From contig BFEA01000834.1 of NCBI GenBank assembly GCA_003427395.1, forward strand, positions 248,470-276,311: a stretch of DNA of 27,842 nt, written 5' to 3'. A program made the position numbers and the translations under genes. The notes under the pieces were generated by a model. The model was not told the DNA's origin. It made no database searches and saw nothing but the letters and a program-made list of their open reading frames with translations. Source of the stretch: Chara braunii. Taxonomy: Eukaryota; Streptophyta; Charophyceae; Charales; Characeae. This document shows positions 8,216 through 16,361 of the stretch, in pieces; positions within the stretch are counted from its first letter, which is position 1; each line of letters opens with the position of its first letter.

Positions 8216-8798
8216 CAGAAAGTGAGTTTGTGATGGTGGACGGGCTACTCTATCTTGATAAGGCCGGAATAAAGAGATTGGTAGTTCCATCTAGTGAAGA
8301 GTTGCGTAGTTTATTTTTAGGCGAATGTCATGATGCCACTGGGCACTTTGGCTACAAGAAGACGAGTGCTAACTTAGTACAACGATTTTGGTGGCCCATA
8401 ATGTTGGATGACGCAAAGAAGTATGTTGAGACCTGTCAGGTCTGTAAGCGGAACAAGCCGCGAACTCAAGCACCGCTTGGGTCATTGAAGCCTTTACCTA
8501 TTCCTGATGGTCCAAGATTGAGTGTTTCCATGGATTTCATGGACACCCTAGTGACCAGCAAGAGTGGTAAGGGGCACATTTTCGTCATCATCGACGGATT
8601 CACCAAGTTCGCTAGACTAGTACCAATGTCAGAGACAGCCAGTATAGAATACGTCATCAAGTTGTTCAACGACAACTGGGTAAGGGACTTTGGTTTACCA
8701 AAGACCATCATTAGTGACCGAGACGTCCGATTCACAAGTGAGTTGTGGAAGAAGACTGCGGAACAGATGGGCAGTCAACTTCAGATGACTTCAGGGAA
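8216..8798 (+). pseudogene. Ty3/gypsy integrase, truncated in the catalytic core
   Basis: The N-terminal zinc finger is complete (HDATGHFGYKKT then CQVCKRNK, an HHCC pattern). The core begins normally with SMDFMDTL (first Asp) and reaches ISDRDVRF (second Asp). It stops being integrase at LQMTSGN (about 8798), before the catalytic Glu, chromodomain and 3' LTR. From the next base the sequence changes to AT-rich non-coding DNA of a different type. I did not find the missing half anywhere downstream in this window. Confidence 0.88.
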
Positions 8799-8936
8799 TA
8801 ACATGTTATTCATTAAAATCGTATATTATTTTCTAAATAGTACTTTTGTCGTTCGAGAAACTCGAAAGGTATACACGGCTGACGAAAGAAGATGCTCATT
8901 ATACATTAATACACAACGATGAGAGTCTCTGTTCAA

Positions 8937-9206
8937 CGGATAAATCCTCAACTAAACTGGCATACATTCAGACAGTCAGTACAAACGTAGTATATCGAAG
9001 GTTTCCCCTTGTGAGAGACGTATATGAGTGATCCGAAAAAGGTCTTTGTTGAGGCTTTGAAGGGTGCATGGGAGTGAAAAGAATAACTCATTTTTGAAGT
9101 TTAATTTAATACAAGCAGGATGAGTAGGATACATCCGAGTGACATGTTTCGATATCCATAATACACAAGTTGGCTAGTTTTATAGTAAAACTAGGATATA
9201 TCCGAA
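8937..9206. repeat. Left cluster of the GGATNNATCC palindrome, 67-bp direct repeat
   Basis: Near-perfect motif copies are at 8938-8947 (CGGATAAATCCT), 9126-9138 (AGGATACATCCGA) and 9193-9205 (AGGATATATCCGA). The last two lie in a diverged tandem duplication of 67 bp, each followed by an ATTTCG-like phrase. A half-site (TGATCCGA) is at 9029. The stretch 9207-9376 is AT-rich with an interrupted copy (TCGGAT...AATCCG) at 9233-9250 and nothing else I can name. Confidence 0.6.
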
Positions 9207-9376
9207 TCAAATATTTCGTTATTCGGATGGAGAAAATCCGTTATGTTATAAACCGTGCGTCATTCATTAAATATCCTTGAAGTTCACTCAATCAAAATGA
9301 TGAACTTATGATCATAGCCCGGATCACCCTCCGAGGGAAAATTAACCAATATGTTATCATTCCAAGAACAATTATA

Positions 9377-9740
9377 GCTTAGCAGACATTTCTTAAAACA
9401 AAAGGGCATCGGACGGAGTGAAGTGATGGGCAGCATTATGCAGAGATTTTATCATTTGCCGCTTGCCGAGTTCGACCTCGCAACCATGAACTTGTAACAT
9501 CCCTACCCAATGCTGCCCACCACTCCGCCACTGTCCTTGCCGAGATGAAATGATGTATTTTAACAAATAAAAGTGCACCCTCGGGAACCCCTTAAGAACT
9601 CTAGTAACCATCAGTCTTAAATTTCAACTAGATGGCGGTTGCATGTACATTATCACTTTACCAAACATTTCTCAAAACAAACGGGCATCGTGCAGAGTGA
9701 AGTGGTGGGGAGCATATTATGTAAAGACGTTATCATCTGA
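9377..9740. repeat. Two diverged direct copies, 279-bp spacing
   Basis: About 82 bp at 9377-9457 (CATTTCTTAAAACAAA, GGGCATCG, GAGTGAAGTG, AGCATTATG, TTATCAT) recur at 9656-9738 with roughly 80% identity. The intervening 200 bp is unique. The following 9741-10189 contains one weak palindrome copy (TGATACATCC at 9778-9787) and no gene. Confidence 0.75.
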
Positions 9741-10189
9741 GGATTGGGCATTGGAGAAGACTCAAACGAATGTATATGATACATCCTAATCCAACTGTGT
9801 ACAGACTATCAGATGTTGAAGTGACCAAGCACCTTATAATTATTTTGAAAGATCTCACTGGATTTTGAAGACAATTGACAACTCATGAGAACTAGATTGA
9901 AAAGCGAAGACAAATTAAAAACAGAGCGGGACACCCAGCCTACATAAGCAGGCACACAACCATTGTCGAGACAAATGAGAAGTACGCCGTAAAAACTGAT
10001 AAAAGTTATCTGGTCCCAATATTGCGAATTTGTAACGGTTACCTCAAAAGTTTCCATTAACCAAAGATTGGGCAATGCTATGTCGGACCATCCACAATTA
10101 ACCAAAAAGTTTCCGTGAAAATTTCAACGAATCGGACATTCTAACACAAAAATTTGGAAATGTCGAGATGTATCTCTAAAAAAAGCCTA

Positions 10190-10635
10190 CACTATAAAAA
10201 CATTCACAAATCCGACATCCTGACGAAACTCTAAAAACGTAAGACTCATCACCAAAGTGTCCTGAACTTGAAATCTTCAAATGAAGTCTCTTCGAAAAGC
10301 GTTCACTAGCGGTTTCCATGTTTAACCGTGCACAATGCAAGCCGGGATAGGAGGTTGAGGCAGACCTTCGAAACCCGTAATGAAAATCGAGAAACCTTGA
10401 ACGTCTCCCCCAGCCATGACAACAACACGTCTCAAGGACACAAGAACAACTGCAGCTTGCAGATAAGGTGCTGTAAAATCCCCCAGCATCCAGTTTCCCC
10501 CTTGACGCTCTTGTGTTTGGTTGTCGTAACAATATCCTTATTCTCTGGGTCAGATGCATCCGAACCACAACCGACCATGAGCGAGGGAAGTATCGAGACT
10601 CGTCTCTCAAACTGGTGAAAATTAAAAATAATCAG
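10190..10635 (-). pseudogene. Degraded second copy of the unknown gene at 10735-11108
   Basis: This stretch is a diverged copy, offset 455 bp, of the neighbouring gene. In the corresponding minus-strand frame it keeps NWMLGDFTAPY, SLRRVVVMAGGDVQGFS, GFEGLPQPPIPACIVHG and TWKPLVNAFRR, but it has a stop within the last segment and frameshifts towards its 5' part. The terminal stop aligns with the stop of the intact copy. The pattern of conservation (GLPQPPIPAC identical, nearby changes conservative) shows that the repeat was once protein-coding. A near-copy of the palindrome (CAGATGCATCCGA, 10551-10563) lies in its 5' part. Confidence 0.55.
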
Positions 10636-10734
10636 AAATAACTATACTACGAAAATGTTCACAAATCCGACATAATGACACAAAATTCTAGAAACGTAAG
10701 ACTGGTCACCAAACGTCTTAAAAAGTTGAAGTCC

Positions 10735-11108
10735 TCAAAAGAAGCCTCTTCGCAAAGCGTTCACTATCGGTTCCCATGTCGAACCGTCCACCATGCAAGC
10801 CGGGATTGGAGGTTGAGGCAGACCTTCAAACTCCGTAATGGAAAACGAGAAACCCTCAATGTCACCCCCTGCTCCGAGCACAGCACGTCTCAAGGCGAAA
10901 AGAACTTCTAAAGCTTTTACATAAGCTCTTGTAAAATCTCCTCGCATCCAATTTTCCCCCCGACGCTTATATATTCGCATGTCGAAAATGTTCAGATCAG
11001 TAAACCTCACCATGATGACAAACATTGTCCGTCCTCCCACTACGATCCTGAAGATTCTCTCATATTGAAAAGGAAACGATCCTCCCTTTGTGATGATCGT
11101 CAGTCATT
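10735..11108 (-). CDS. Unknown small protein, member of a tandem gene duplication
   Basis: The frame is open from about 11108 to the TGA at 10735-10737, with the first ATG at 11040 (101 codons). Upstream in-frame sequence FPFQYERIFRIVVGG has a counterpart in the degraded copy, so the real start or a splice site may lie above the ATG. The middle reads DMRIYKRRGENWMRGDFTRA, then ALEVLFALRRAV, GGDIEGFSFSITEFEG, LPQPPIPAC and VNALRRGFF. It has no signal peptide, no membrane segment and no metal-binding cluster. I recognise no family. It sits directly 3' of the transposase-type gene on the same strand, and could also be a terminal exon of a longer gene. Conservation between two copies is the main evidence that it is real. 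Confidence 0.5.
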
Positions 11109-11426
11109 CAGGTACTTTTATTTCAATAAAGCCCAAAATCTCATCCATGTTTTCGAAATACGTCAGAAGAGGAAAGTCTGCACAATGCAAAAGACAAAAG
11201 TCACAATAAAAGCGTCACATCAATTTCAGGATCGAAAGTCCGAGGTCATGTTACGACAACCAAAACGCCCCCACGCTCAATGTCGAAAATTGATGAAGAA
11301 CTCTTGTTGATTTGAAGCGCGTAACCTAGAGAGCACAAATCATTAAGCGATGTATTCTATGGAGTCAAGCGTGGTGTGCACAGGCCAGCATGGCAACATG
11401 CTCTCCTCACGAAAAGACGACAACCA
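11109..11426. other. Intergenic, nothing recognised
   Basis: This is AT-rich spacer between the duplicated small gene and the 3' end of the transposase-type gene. A plus-strand frame of 81 codons is Lys/Arg-rich and has no support. No polyadenylation signal arrangement is distinctive. Confidence 0.6.
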
Positions 11427-12128
11427 TCACACTCTCGATGAGGTAGCCTCCTGCCCGCTCCCTTCTCCGGAAACGCTTTGTGTTTGAGCGCCAACGCCAT
11501 TTTCGAGGGCGGGAATTGCATTTTTTCTTACTTTCAGAGGAATCACAAGACCGGTGGTAAACTTTTTGGAGGACTCGCAGACATTCGTCCTCGTTTGTCT
11601 CATCCAAGAAAACGCAACGGTTGTGACATGTTGATACTCTTCCTCGTGCCCTGGAGCTTTTTTCCATTTTTTTTCCCAGGCGTCACCAAACAATTGTCTT
11701 AGTGTGCTCGCTTTTCCGATTGGAACCCAGTACTCCACTTTGAATTGGTTGTAAGTTGGCGAATCTTCGTTCTTGTCAACTTCACTAAGAACCTGGCCAA
11801 CCCAAAAAGGCACTCCTTGATGCATGTCCTCGTCTGATGGTTGCATAATGACAAAACTGTCGACATGCACATCTTCGAAAGGATCAAAGCTGGCCTTAGG
11901 CTTGTCCCTCTGAAGACCCATGAACAGAGGTTCTCTCTGTAATTCGGATGCATCCGAATCAGAGCAAGAACTCCTGTCTTCAACGACATGGGTGGCCTTT
12001 GGCCAGAATTCGGTTATGGGTGCCGAAGGAACCCCGTTGTCGATAATGTGCCCCGCGTGTTTGACGTGATCTTCCCAAAACCGAAAAGCCCTATCTATTC
12101 TAGTCACCTCTTCGTCTCGGAAAGTCAT
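11427..12128 (-). CDS. C-terminal part of the DUF7869-like gene (third frame)
   Basis: 233 codons whose ATG overlaps the stop of the preceding frame (ATGA at 12128-12125). The content is not that of a separate gene. It reads RAFRFWEDHVKHAG, an acidic Ser stretch, SFVIMQPSDED, PFWVGQVLSEVDK, FKVEYWVPIGKAS, GDAWEKKWKKAPG and VIPLKVRKNAIPAL. This is the Trp-rich small beta module (F-W-V-G-x-V ... V-x-Y-W-x-P) that commonly follows the DUF7869 core, probably a chromatin/DNA-reader-like fold. A -1 shift at an A8 run (12147-12140) would join it to the upstream frame without loss. Its codon for the SDASE segment contains an 18-bp perfect copy of the element palindrome. Confidence 0.7.
   Translation of the reverse strand: MTFRDEEVTRIDRAFRFWEDHVKHAGHIIDNGVPSAPITEFWPKATHVVEDRSSCSDSDASELQREPLFMGLQRDKPKASFDPFEDVHVDSFVIMQPSDEDMHQGVPFWVGQVLSEVDKNEDSPTYNQFKVEYWVPIGKASTLRQLFGDAWEKKWKKAPGHEEEYQHVTTVAFSWMRQTRTNVCESSKKFTTGLVIPLKVRKNAIPALENGVGAQTQSVSGEGSGQEATSSRV
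11942..11959. repeat. 18-bp perfect palindrome inside the coding region
   Basis: ATTCGGATGCATCCGAAT is fully self-complementary and contains the consensus TCGGATNNATCCGA. It is the only perfect copy inside the transposase-type gene, where it encodes part of an acidic Ser/Asp linker, a position that tolerates sequence constraint. Confidence 0.85.
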
Positions 12129-13240
12129 CCAAGTTTCTCTTTTTTTTCATAGACTTCCAAAAACCTCTTCACACCCTCCAAACCGTTTTTGTAATCGTCG
12201 AGGAACGCCGGTTGGACCGGAAGAGGATCGAAAGGTTGCTGCGGACCAGCGTAACCACCGTTGTCCATTTGTTTGAACCAGTAAAGAGGACCATATTCGG
12301 GCAACCACTTAGCGTATGTGCAATACTCTTTATAGGACATGGCGGGATTATCACCTATCACGTAGAATTTTAGCAAATGAGGCTTCCAAATCCCTGTCAT
12401 GCGCTTTGAAACATGCGGGTAAATAAGACCTCTCCAGTCTGCTATCCTATCAAGAAAAATACACCGCGGAGGAGTCTTATGAGACCGCTCTAGCAAAAGG
12501 AACAACTCATCCATTGTGTAGGCATCATTGTCCTTGAGTTTCTTGGAGAAAACACTAAACGTGGCATCAACGTCTGTGTGCGTGTGTCCAACTATCATAA
12601 AACCAATTTCTATTTCCTTAAAAATCCCGAACTTCACAAGAAGTGCTGCCAATGCGCAGATGGGTCTATTCTTGTTTTCTTTGAAGCAGTTGTCAGCTTG
12701 AATACGAAGAAACGGCGGTAGAGGTTTCCCATTGGATTGGATCTCCGTAAGAGTCCGCATTAAACACGTCGCCGTACTGCTGAGACCGTGTGTGTAGTAA
12801 GGAAAATATGTGTAAACATATATAGACAGATCCCGGCCATGGACCAGAACGGCCGTGAGACTAGTCTTCATCATCCTCTCGTGGTGCAAGTCCTTCGAGT
12901 AATTAGCCTGTCCTATATGCGGTATGATAGTTTTCTTTTGATCCATGTCGTCAATAATGATGCACAGACACTCAGACTGCCGCAAGATGAAATCCATTTT
13001 GCAGCGGCTATAGTCTAGCCTGTGGTTGACTTGCAGCTCTTGATGTTTCCGCATCATATCTTCGGATTTCTTACGGTCCCTCTCGTACTTCGACTTGGCA
13101 ATGCACTGCTTGTAGAATATACATTTTGCGCACTTCGTGAATGTGTTGGACATAGCTAGACTCACGTGCCAAAAGTGCTTACTCCACATAGCGTAGAAAG
13201 TCGACTGCGACACAACTTCCGGTGGCACATCAAAAGATCA
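12125..13240 (-). CDS. DUF7869-like domain, candidate RNase H-fold transposase core
   Basis: 367 codons from the ATG at 13228; homology starts a few codons earlier (DVPPEVVSQSTFYAMW), so the ATG is not the real start. Cys pairs CAKCIFYKQC come first. A coiled Lys/Glu segment follows. The core has CIIIDDMDQKKTIIPH (Asp at residues 93-94), LRIQADNCFKENKNRP (Asp179), a helical LAALLVKFGIFKEIEIGFM strand-helix, and GHTHTDVDATFSVFSKKL (Asp219, Asp221). These three blocks are the signature of the DUF7869 family, found in transposon-like genes of plants, algae, fungi and animals. The D-D-D/H layout is compatible with an RNase H-fold nuclease, which I infer rather than know. It sits between an N-terminal HTH frame and a C-terminal frame, both offset by -1. 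Confidence 0.85.
12140..12147 (-). other. A8 run, possible -1 slippage site
   Basis: In the reading phase of the core frame the run is read A-AAA-AAA-G, the classic slippery heptamer layout. A -1 shift here leads directly into the downstream 233-codon frame, bypassing the TGA at 12127-12125. It could be programmed frameshifting, a homopolymer mutation, or a sequencing error. Confidence 0.5.
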
Positions 13241-14433
13241 GAGCGCAATGATTCGTGAATTGTTCGTTTTGTGAATGCCGCAGGAACCCTACGGCGAGGA
13301 TGACAAACTCCGTTTTTCCAGACCATGTCATTCGGCATACTATCGGCGTGGTCGTCGATGAATCGTTTCAACAGTGCAAGCATCGTGACGATTTTTTCGG
13401 ATGGTTTAGACAAGCCCGAGTGCCCATGCTCCCTAACGACAACACCGTTATCGTACATCTTTTTGTAGACATAGAATGTGTTACGAGAAATGTCGAGAAT
13501 GTTACAGTACGCCTGCACGCACATCTTCCGTTTGCAAGCTACAGGCCTGACCCGCTCAGCACCACCTTCCATAACCGTGAAGTCATGTATGGTTTGCAAC
13601 CACCACTTCGTCCTTTCCGTGAAATTTTTCGAGTAGAATGCCTCCCGCACCGGCCTGACATCTTCGGCTGTCAGTTCAGCGCAACACATCCGCCTACAAC
13701 AGAGCATCCCTCGCACTGCCTGAAGTGACTGCATCCTGAGTTTGCCCATAGCTCGCCGATGCTGTGTCTTTTTGGCCGGTTCTCTGTTTGCCATAGAATA
13801 GGGTCTTCTTTCACAGGGCATAGGCGCCGGCAAAATGTACCGTATGTGGCGGTCCTCTTCGGAGAGACAATGCGAGCTCTGACTGTCTCGTGAATAGCAG
13901 TACTCAGTGATTTCATCCGTGGACGGTCCTTGACTCTCCAGACACTGCGGAGGGGTAGACGAGGAAACCCTATCACCCCCATCGACAACTCCCAAGGATG
14001 AACCAACAGTAGTGCAGTTGTTCGCACTATACACGTACTCCGTCCCACTATAACTACAGTCACCGAGATTCCCCTCGGGTATGGAGCTCGACATCCCAGC
14101 GTCGGTCATTTCAGAACATGCTGAAGAGACTCTGGATGTACAATCGACACAAAGAAACTGGCCCCCGCTTCCAGTGTTTTTGTGGTCTTCGAGCACGTCA
14201 CGACAGATGTACGAATGCGCGGTGGAGGTGGACAACTGTGTTCTCTTCCATCGATGCCGAGTGTTTGAGTCACGTGACCGTTTTCCAGAGGAAGCACATG
14301 GCTCGAGTCGNGAAGAAGTACTATCGGCACTGCTCGGAACTCCAATGCCCATAACCAATCCCTTCCCAGCCAATTCCTGCCGAAAACGTAATGGAAGGCA
14401 AGCTGGCCTGGGAGGGAAGTCTTGATCGACCAT
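13162..14433 (-). CDS. N-terminal part of the DUF7869-like gene with HTH region
   Basis: 423 codons in a third phase. The first 230 residues are low-complexity, Ser/Cys-rich and variable, with one N in codon 41 (14311). The conserved part begins at the Cys cluster MLCCRRMCCAEL (13706-13671), followed by EAFYSKNFTERTKWWLQTI, KRKMCVQAYCNILDISRNTFY (a helix-turn-helix-like block typical of the region before DUF7869), and VWKNG...FTKRTIHESL. At HESLRSD (about 13240) the frame leaves the homology, and the core frame takes over after a -1 displacement. Together the three frames would give a protein of about 1,000 residues. The start ATG at 14433 is provisional because the N-terminal third is not conserved. 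Confidence 0.68.
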   Translation of the reverse strand: MVDQDFPPRPACLPLRFRQELAGKGLVMGIGVPSSADSTSXRLEPCASSGKRSRDSNTRHRWKRTQLSTSTAHSYICRDVLEDHKNTGSGGQFLCVDCTSRVSSACSEMTDAGMSSSIPEGNLGDCSYSGTEYVYSANNCTTVGSSLGVVDGGDRVSSSTPPQCLESQGPSTDEITEYCYSRDSQSSHCLSEEDRHIRYILPAPMPCERRPYSMANREPAKKTQHRRAMGKLRMQSLQAVRGMLCCRRMCCAELTAEDVRPVREAFYSKNFTERTKWWLQTIHDFTVMEGGAERVRPVACKRKMCVQAYCNILDISRNTFYVYKKMYDNGVVVREHGHSGLSKPSEKIVTMLALLKRFIDDHADSMPNDMVWKNGVCHPRRRVPAAFTKRTIHESLRSDLLMCHRKLCRSRLSTLCGVSTFGT

Positions 14434-14614
14434 CGTCGTATCACACCAGTGACGCGTGTGTTGAGAAGCGTTCCACTTTTCCGTGCGAGCAGAGCATTAG
14501 ACATTGACCCAAATCGCAGTCGAGAAAGTTGTTGGACTTTGACAATGATTAAGCGACTCAGATGCGTCCGCCAGTTGGGAAGCACTATAGAGGGCAGCGC
14601 AACGTAACAAAAAG
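14434..14614. promoter_or_regulatory. Region upstream of the transposase-type gene
   Basis: This short spacer holds a degenerate palindrome (CAGATGCGTCCG, 14559-14570) about 130 bp before the provisional ATG. No TATA box is convincing. It is marked only as the likely promoter side of the minus-strand gene. Confidence 0.3.
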
Positions 14615-14951
14615 ACAATGCATAGCCAACCTTGAACCGGACGACAAGCCTTCACCCGCACCGATTTCACATGTATGGTGTAGAAATGGCGGGCCCGCAA
14701 GTATGTAACATACTTTAGAATCGGATGAATCCGACACAACGAAGCAGGCAAATATTGGACTTGACATTAGACATGCACAGCCAACCTTGAACCGGACTAC
14801 AAGCCTTGCCCGTCACCGATCAGACATGCTGTAGAAATTGCGGGTGTGCAAATATGGAACTGATTTTAGACTCGGATGAATCCGATACAGTGATGCAGGT
14901 AAATATTGGCAAGTTCGCATCGTCGCAGGTTCTTATGTCGGATGTATCCGA
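14615..14951. repeat. 155-bp tandem duplication plus three perfect palindromes
   Basis: The phrase AGCCAACCTTGAACCGGAC begins units at about 14615 and 14770, period 155 bp. Each unit runs through TGTAGAAAT(G/T)GCGGG to a perfect TCGGATGAATCCGA (14721-14734 and 14872-14885) and then GATGCAGG/GAAGCAGG-CAAATATTGG. A third perfect copy with a different centre, TCGGATGTATCCGA, follows at 14938-14951. The motif is conserved at the same place in both units although the rest has drifted. Confidence 0.85.
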
Positions 14952-15181
14952 GACACTTAAATCCCGTGAGATTTAGACAATTGCAGCATACACCACCAGT
15001 GCGTCAAGTATGCAATGCCGAGCACCATCAGCACTCATACAGACGACGAAAGTGATCACGACTCTTCCGCGTCGTAAGAAATTGACAACCTTCCCATAGT
15101 GCCAAACAGTCGGCGGTCTGTGCTGTGGGGTGGCAAAAACACTCTTAGGGAACCTCGCGGTCTTGTTCGGAAATTGTTGGC

Positions 15182-15985
15182 GTAGCACCAGATGCTCACC
15201 AAATAGCTTCGAATGCCGATGTCATGGACAGATCATATGATGCCTTACGATCAAGCAGTGGTTGATAGCTGGCCCCCTTTCTTGGTCTGGATTTTTGAGA
15301 GGAGAGTTTCACAGTCCACCGTGAGATACCTATCGGAGAAGGGGACCTGCTACCCTGCCGCTATTAACAGTAGTCATCATAAGGGAGTCTATGATGCGAG
15401 AACACGAAAATGAGCAATTGCGGGGGAATATCGCGGCCGCATGACGAACTTTTTGGTGTAGCACCAAATGCTCACCGACCAGTTCTGAATGTCGGTTGTA
15501 TCGACACATCATATGATGTTTTAGAAGCAAGCAGTGGTTGATAGCTGGCCCCCTTTCCCGGTCTGGATCTTTGAGAGCAGAGTTTCACACTCCACCGTGA
15601 GATCCATATCGGAGAAGGGGACCTGCTACCCCGCCGCTGTTAACTGCAGGCATCATAAGGGAGTCTATGACGCGAGAGCCCCAAAATGAGCAATCGAGGG
15701 GGAATATCGAGGCCGCATGACGAACTTTTTGGCATAGCACCAGATGCTCACCGACCAGTTCTGAATGTCAGTTGTATCGACACATCATATAATATTTTAC
15801 AAGCAAGCAGTGGTCGATTGCTGGCCCCCCTCTGCAGTGTGGATCTTTGAGAGCAGATTTGACGCAATCCACCGTTAGACCCACATCGGAGAGGCGGACC
15901 TGCCATCATGCCGCTGTTCACAGTAATCATCATGTGGGAGCCGACAACGCGATGACCCCACGATGTTCCAATCGGGAAGTGTTTT
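15182..15985. repeat. Three-copy tandem array, 276-bp unit
   Basis: Units start at 15182, 15458 and 15734 with TAGCACCA(G/A)ATGCTCACC and share GACACATCATAT(G/A)AT, AAGCAGTGGT(T/C)GAT, CTGGCCCCC and ATCATAAGGGAGTC. Identity is highest between units 2 and 3 at the front and between units 1 and 2 at the back. At the position where other repeats carry the palindrome, units 2 and 3 have a decayed form (TCGGTTGTATCGAC at 15492). Short minus-strand frames are shared by the copies but shift between them, so I do not call a gene. On either side, a GTGATCACGA-CTTC phrase (about 15051 and 16219) is duplicated as well. Confidence 0.85.
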
Positions 15986-16049
15986 TGTGTTCTGCGCAGG
16001 TGCAGAACATTCGGTGACGGGAAGGAATAAGCTCGAGCGGCCTAAAACT

Positions 16050-16063
16050 TCGGATGGATCCGG
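16050..16063. repeat. Near-perfect palindrome TCGGATGGATCCGG
   Basis: One mismatch from the consensus at the last base. It is followed by GGACACAAGATG, similar to the bases that follow other copies. The surrounding 15986-16340 has a 123-codon plus-strand frame without any support and no other feature. Confidence 0.7.
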
Positions 16064-16341
16064 GACACAAGATGACATGCCGGACAACGTCGATTGCAGC
16101 GCCGGCCAGCGTCGCTTAGTCACTTTCGGCCTGGCAGCGGCTGTTGCACAGAGGGCTACGGACATGGCACCACAGTTCATGGCATCCAATCCAAAAACCA
16201 TCGTCGCCATCACCAGGGGTGATCACGAGCCTTCGCCGTCGCGAGAAAATGACCCGACGATTTCGCAATCAAGACGTGCTATGAATTTTGCACGACTGCT
16301 TATCATCGGCCCATATGCACCCGCATGTATCTGATTGATGA

Positions 16342-16357
16342 TTCGGATGAATCCGAA
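16342..16357. repeat. Perfect palindrome, just 3' of the second unknown gene
   Basis: TTCGGATGAATCCGAA is a 16-bp arm-extended copy. The bases after it (ACACTTATATAA) resemble those after the 14938 copy (GACACTTAAAT), indicating that the two copies spread as part of a longer unit. Confidence 0.85.
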
Positions 16358-16361
16358 ACAC

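Noticed and set aside
13255-13728. 157-codon plus-strand frame
   Set aside because: Shadow of the HTH-containing minus-strand frame, which carries the family motifs.
15963-16334. 123-codon plus-strand frame
   Set aside because: No recognised motif, crosses a palindrome copy, and is matched by an equally long minus frame; no copy elsewhere supports it.
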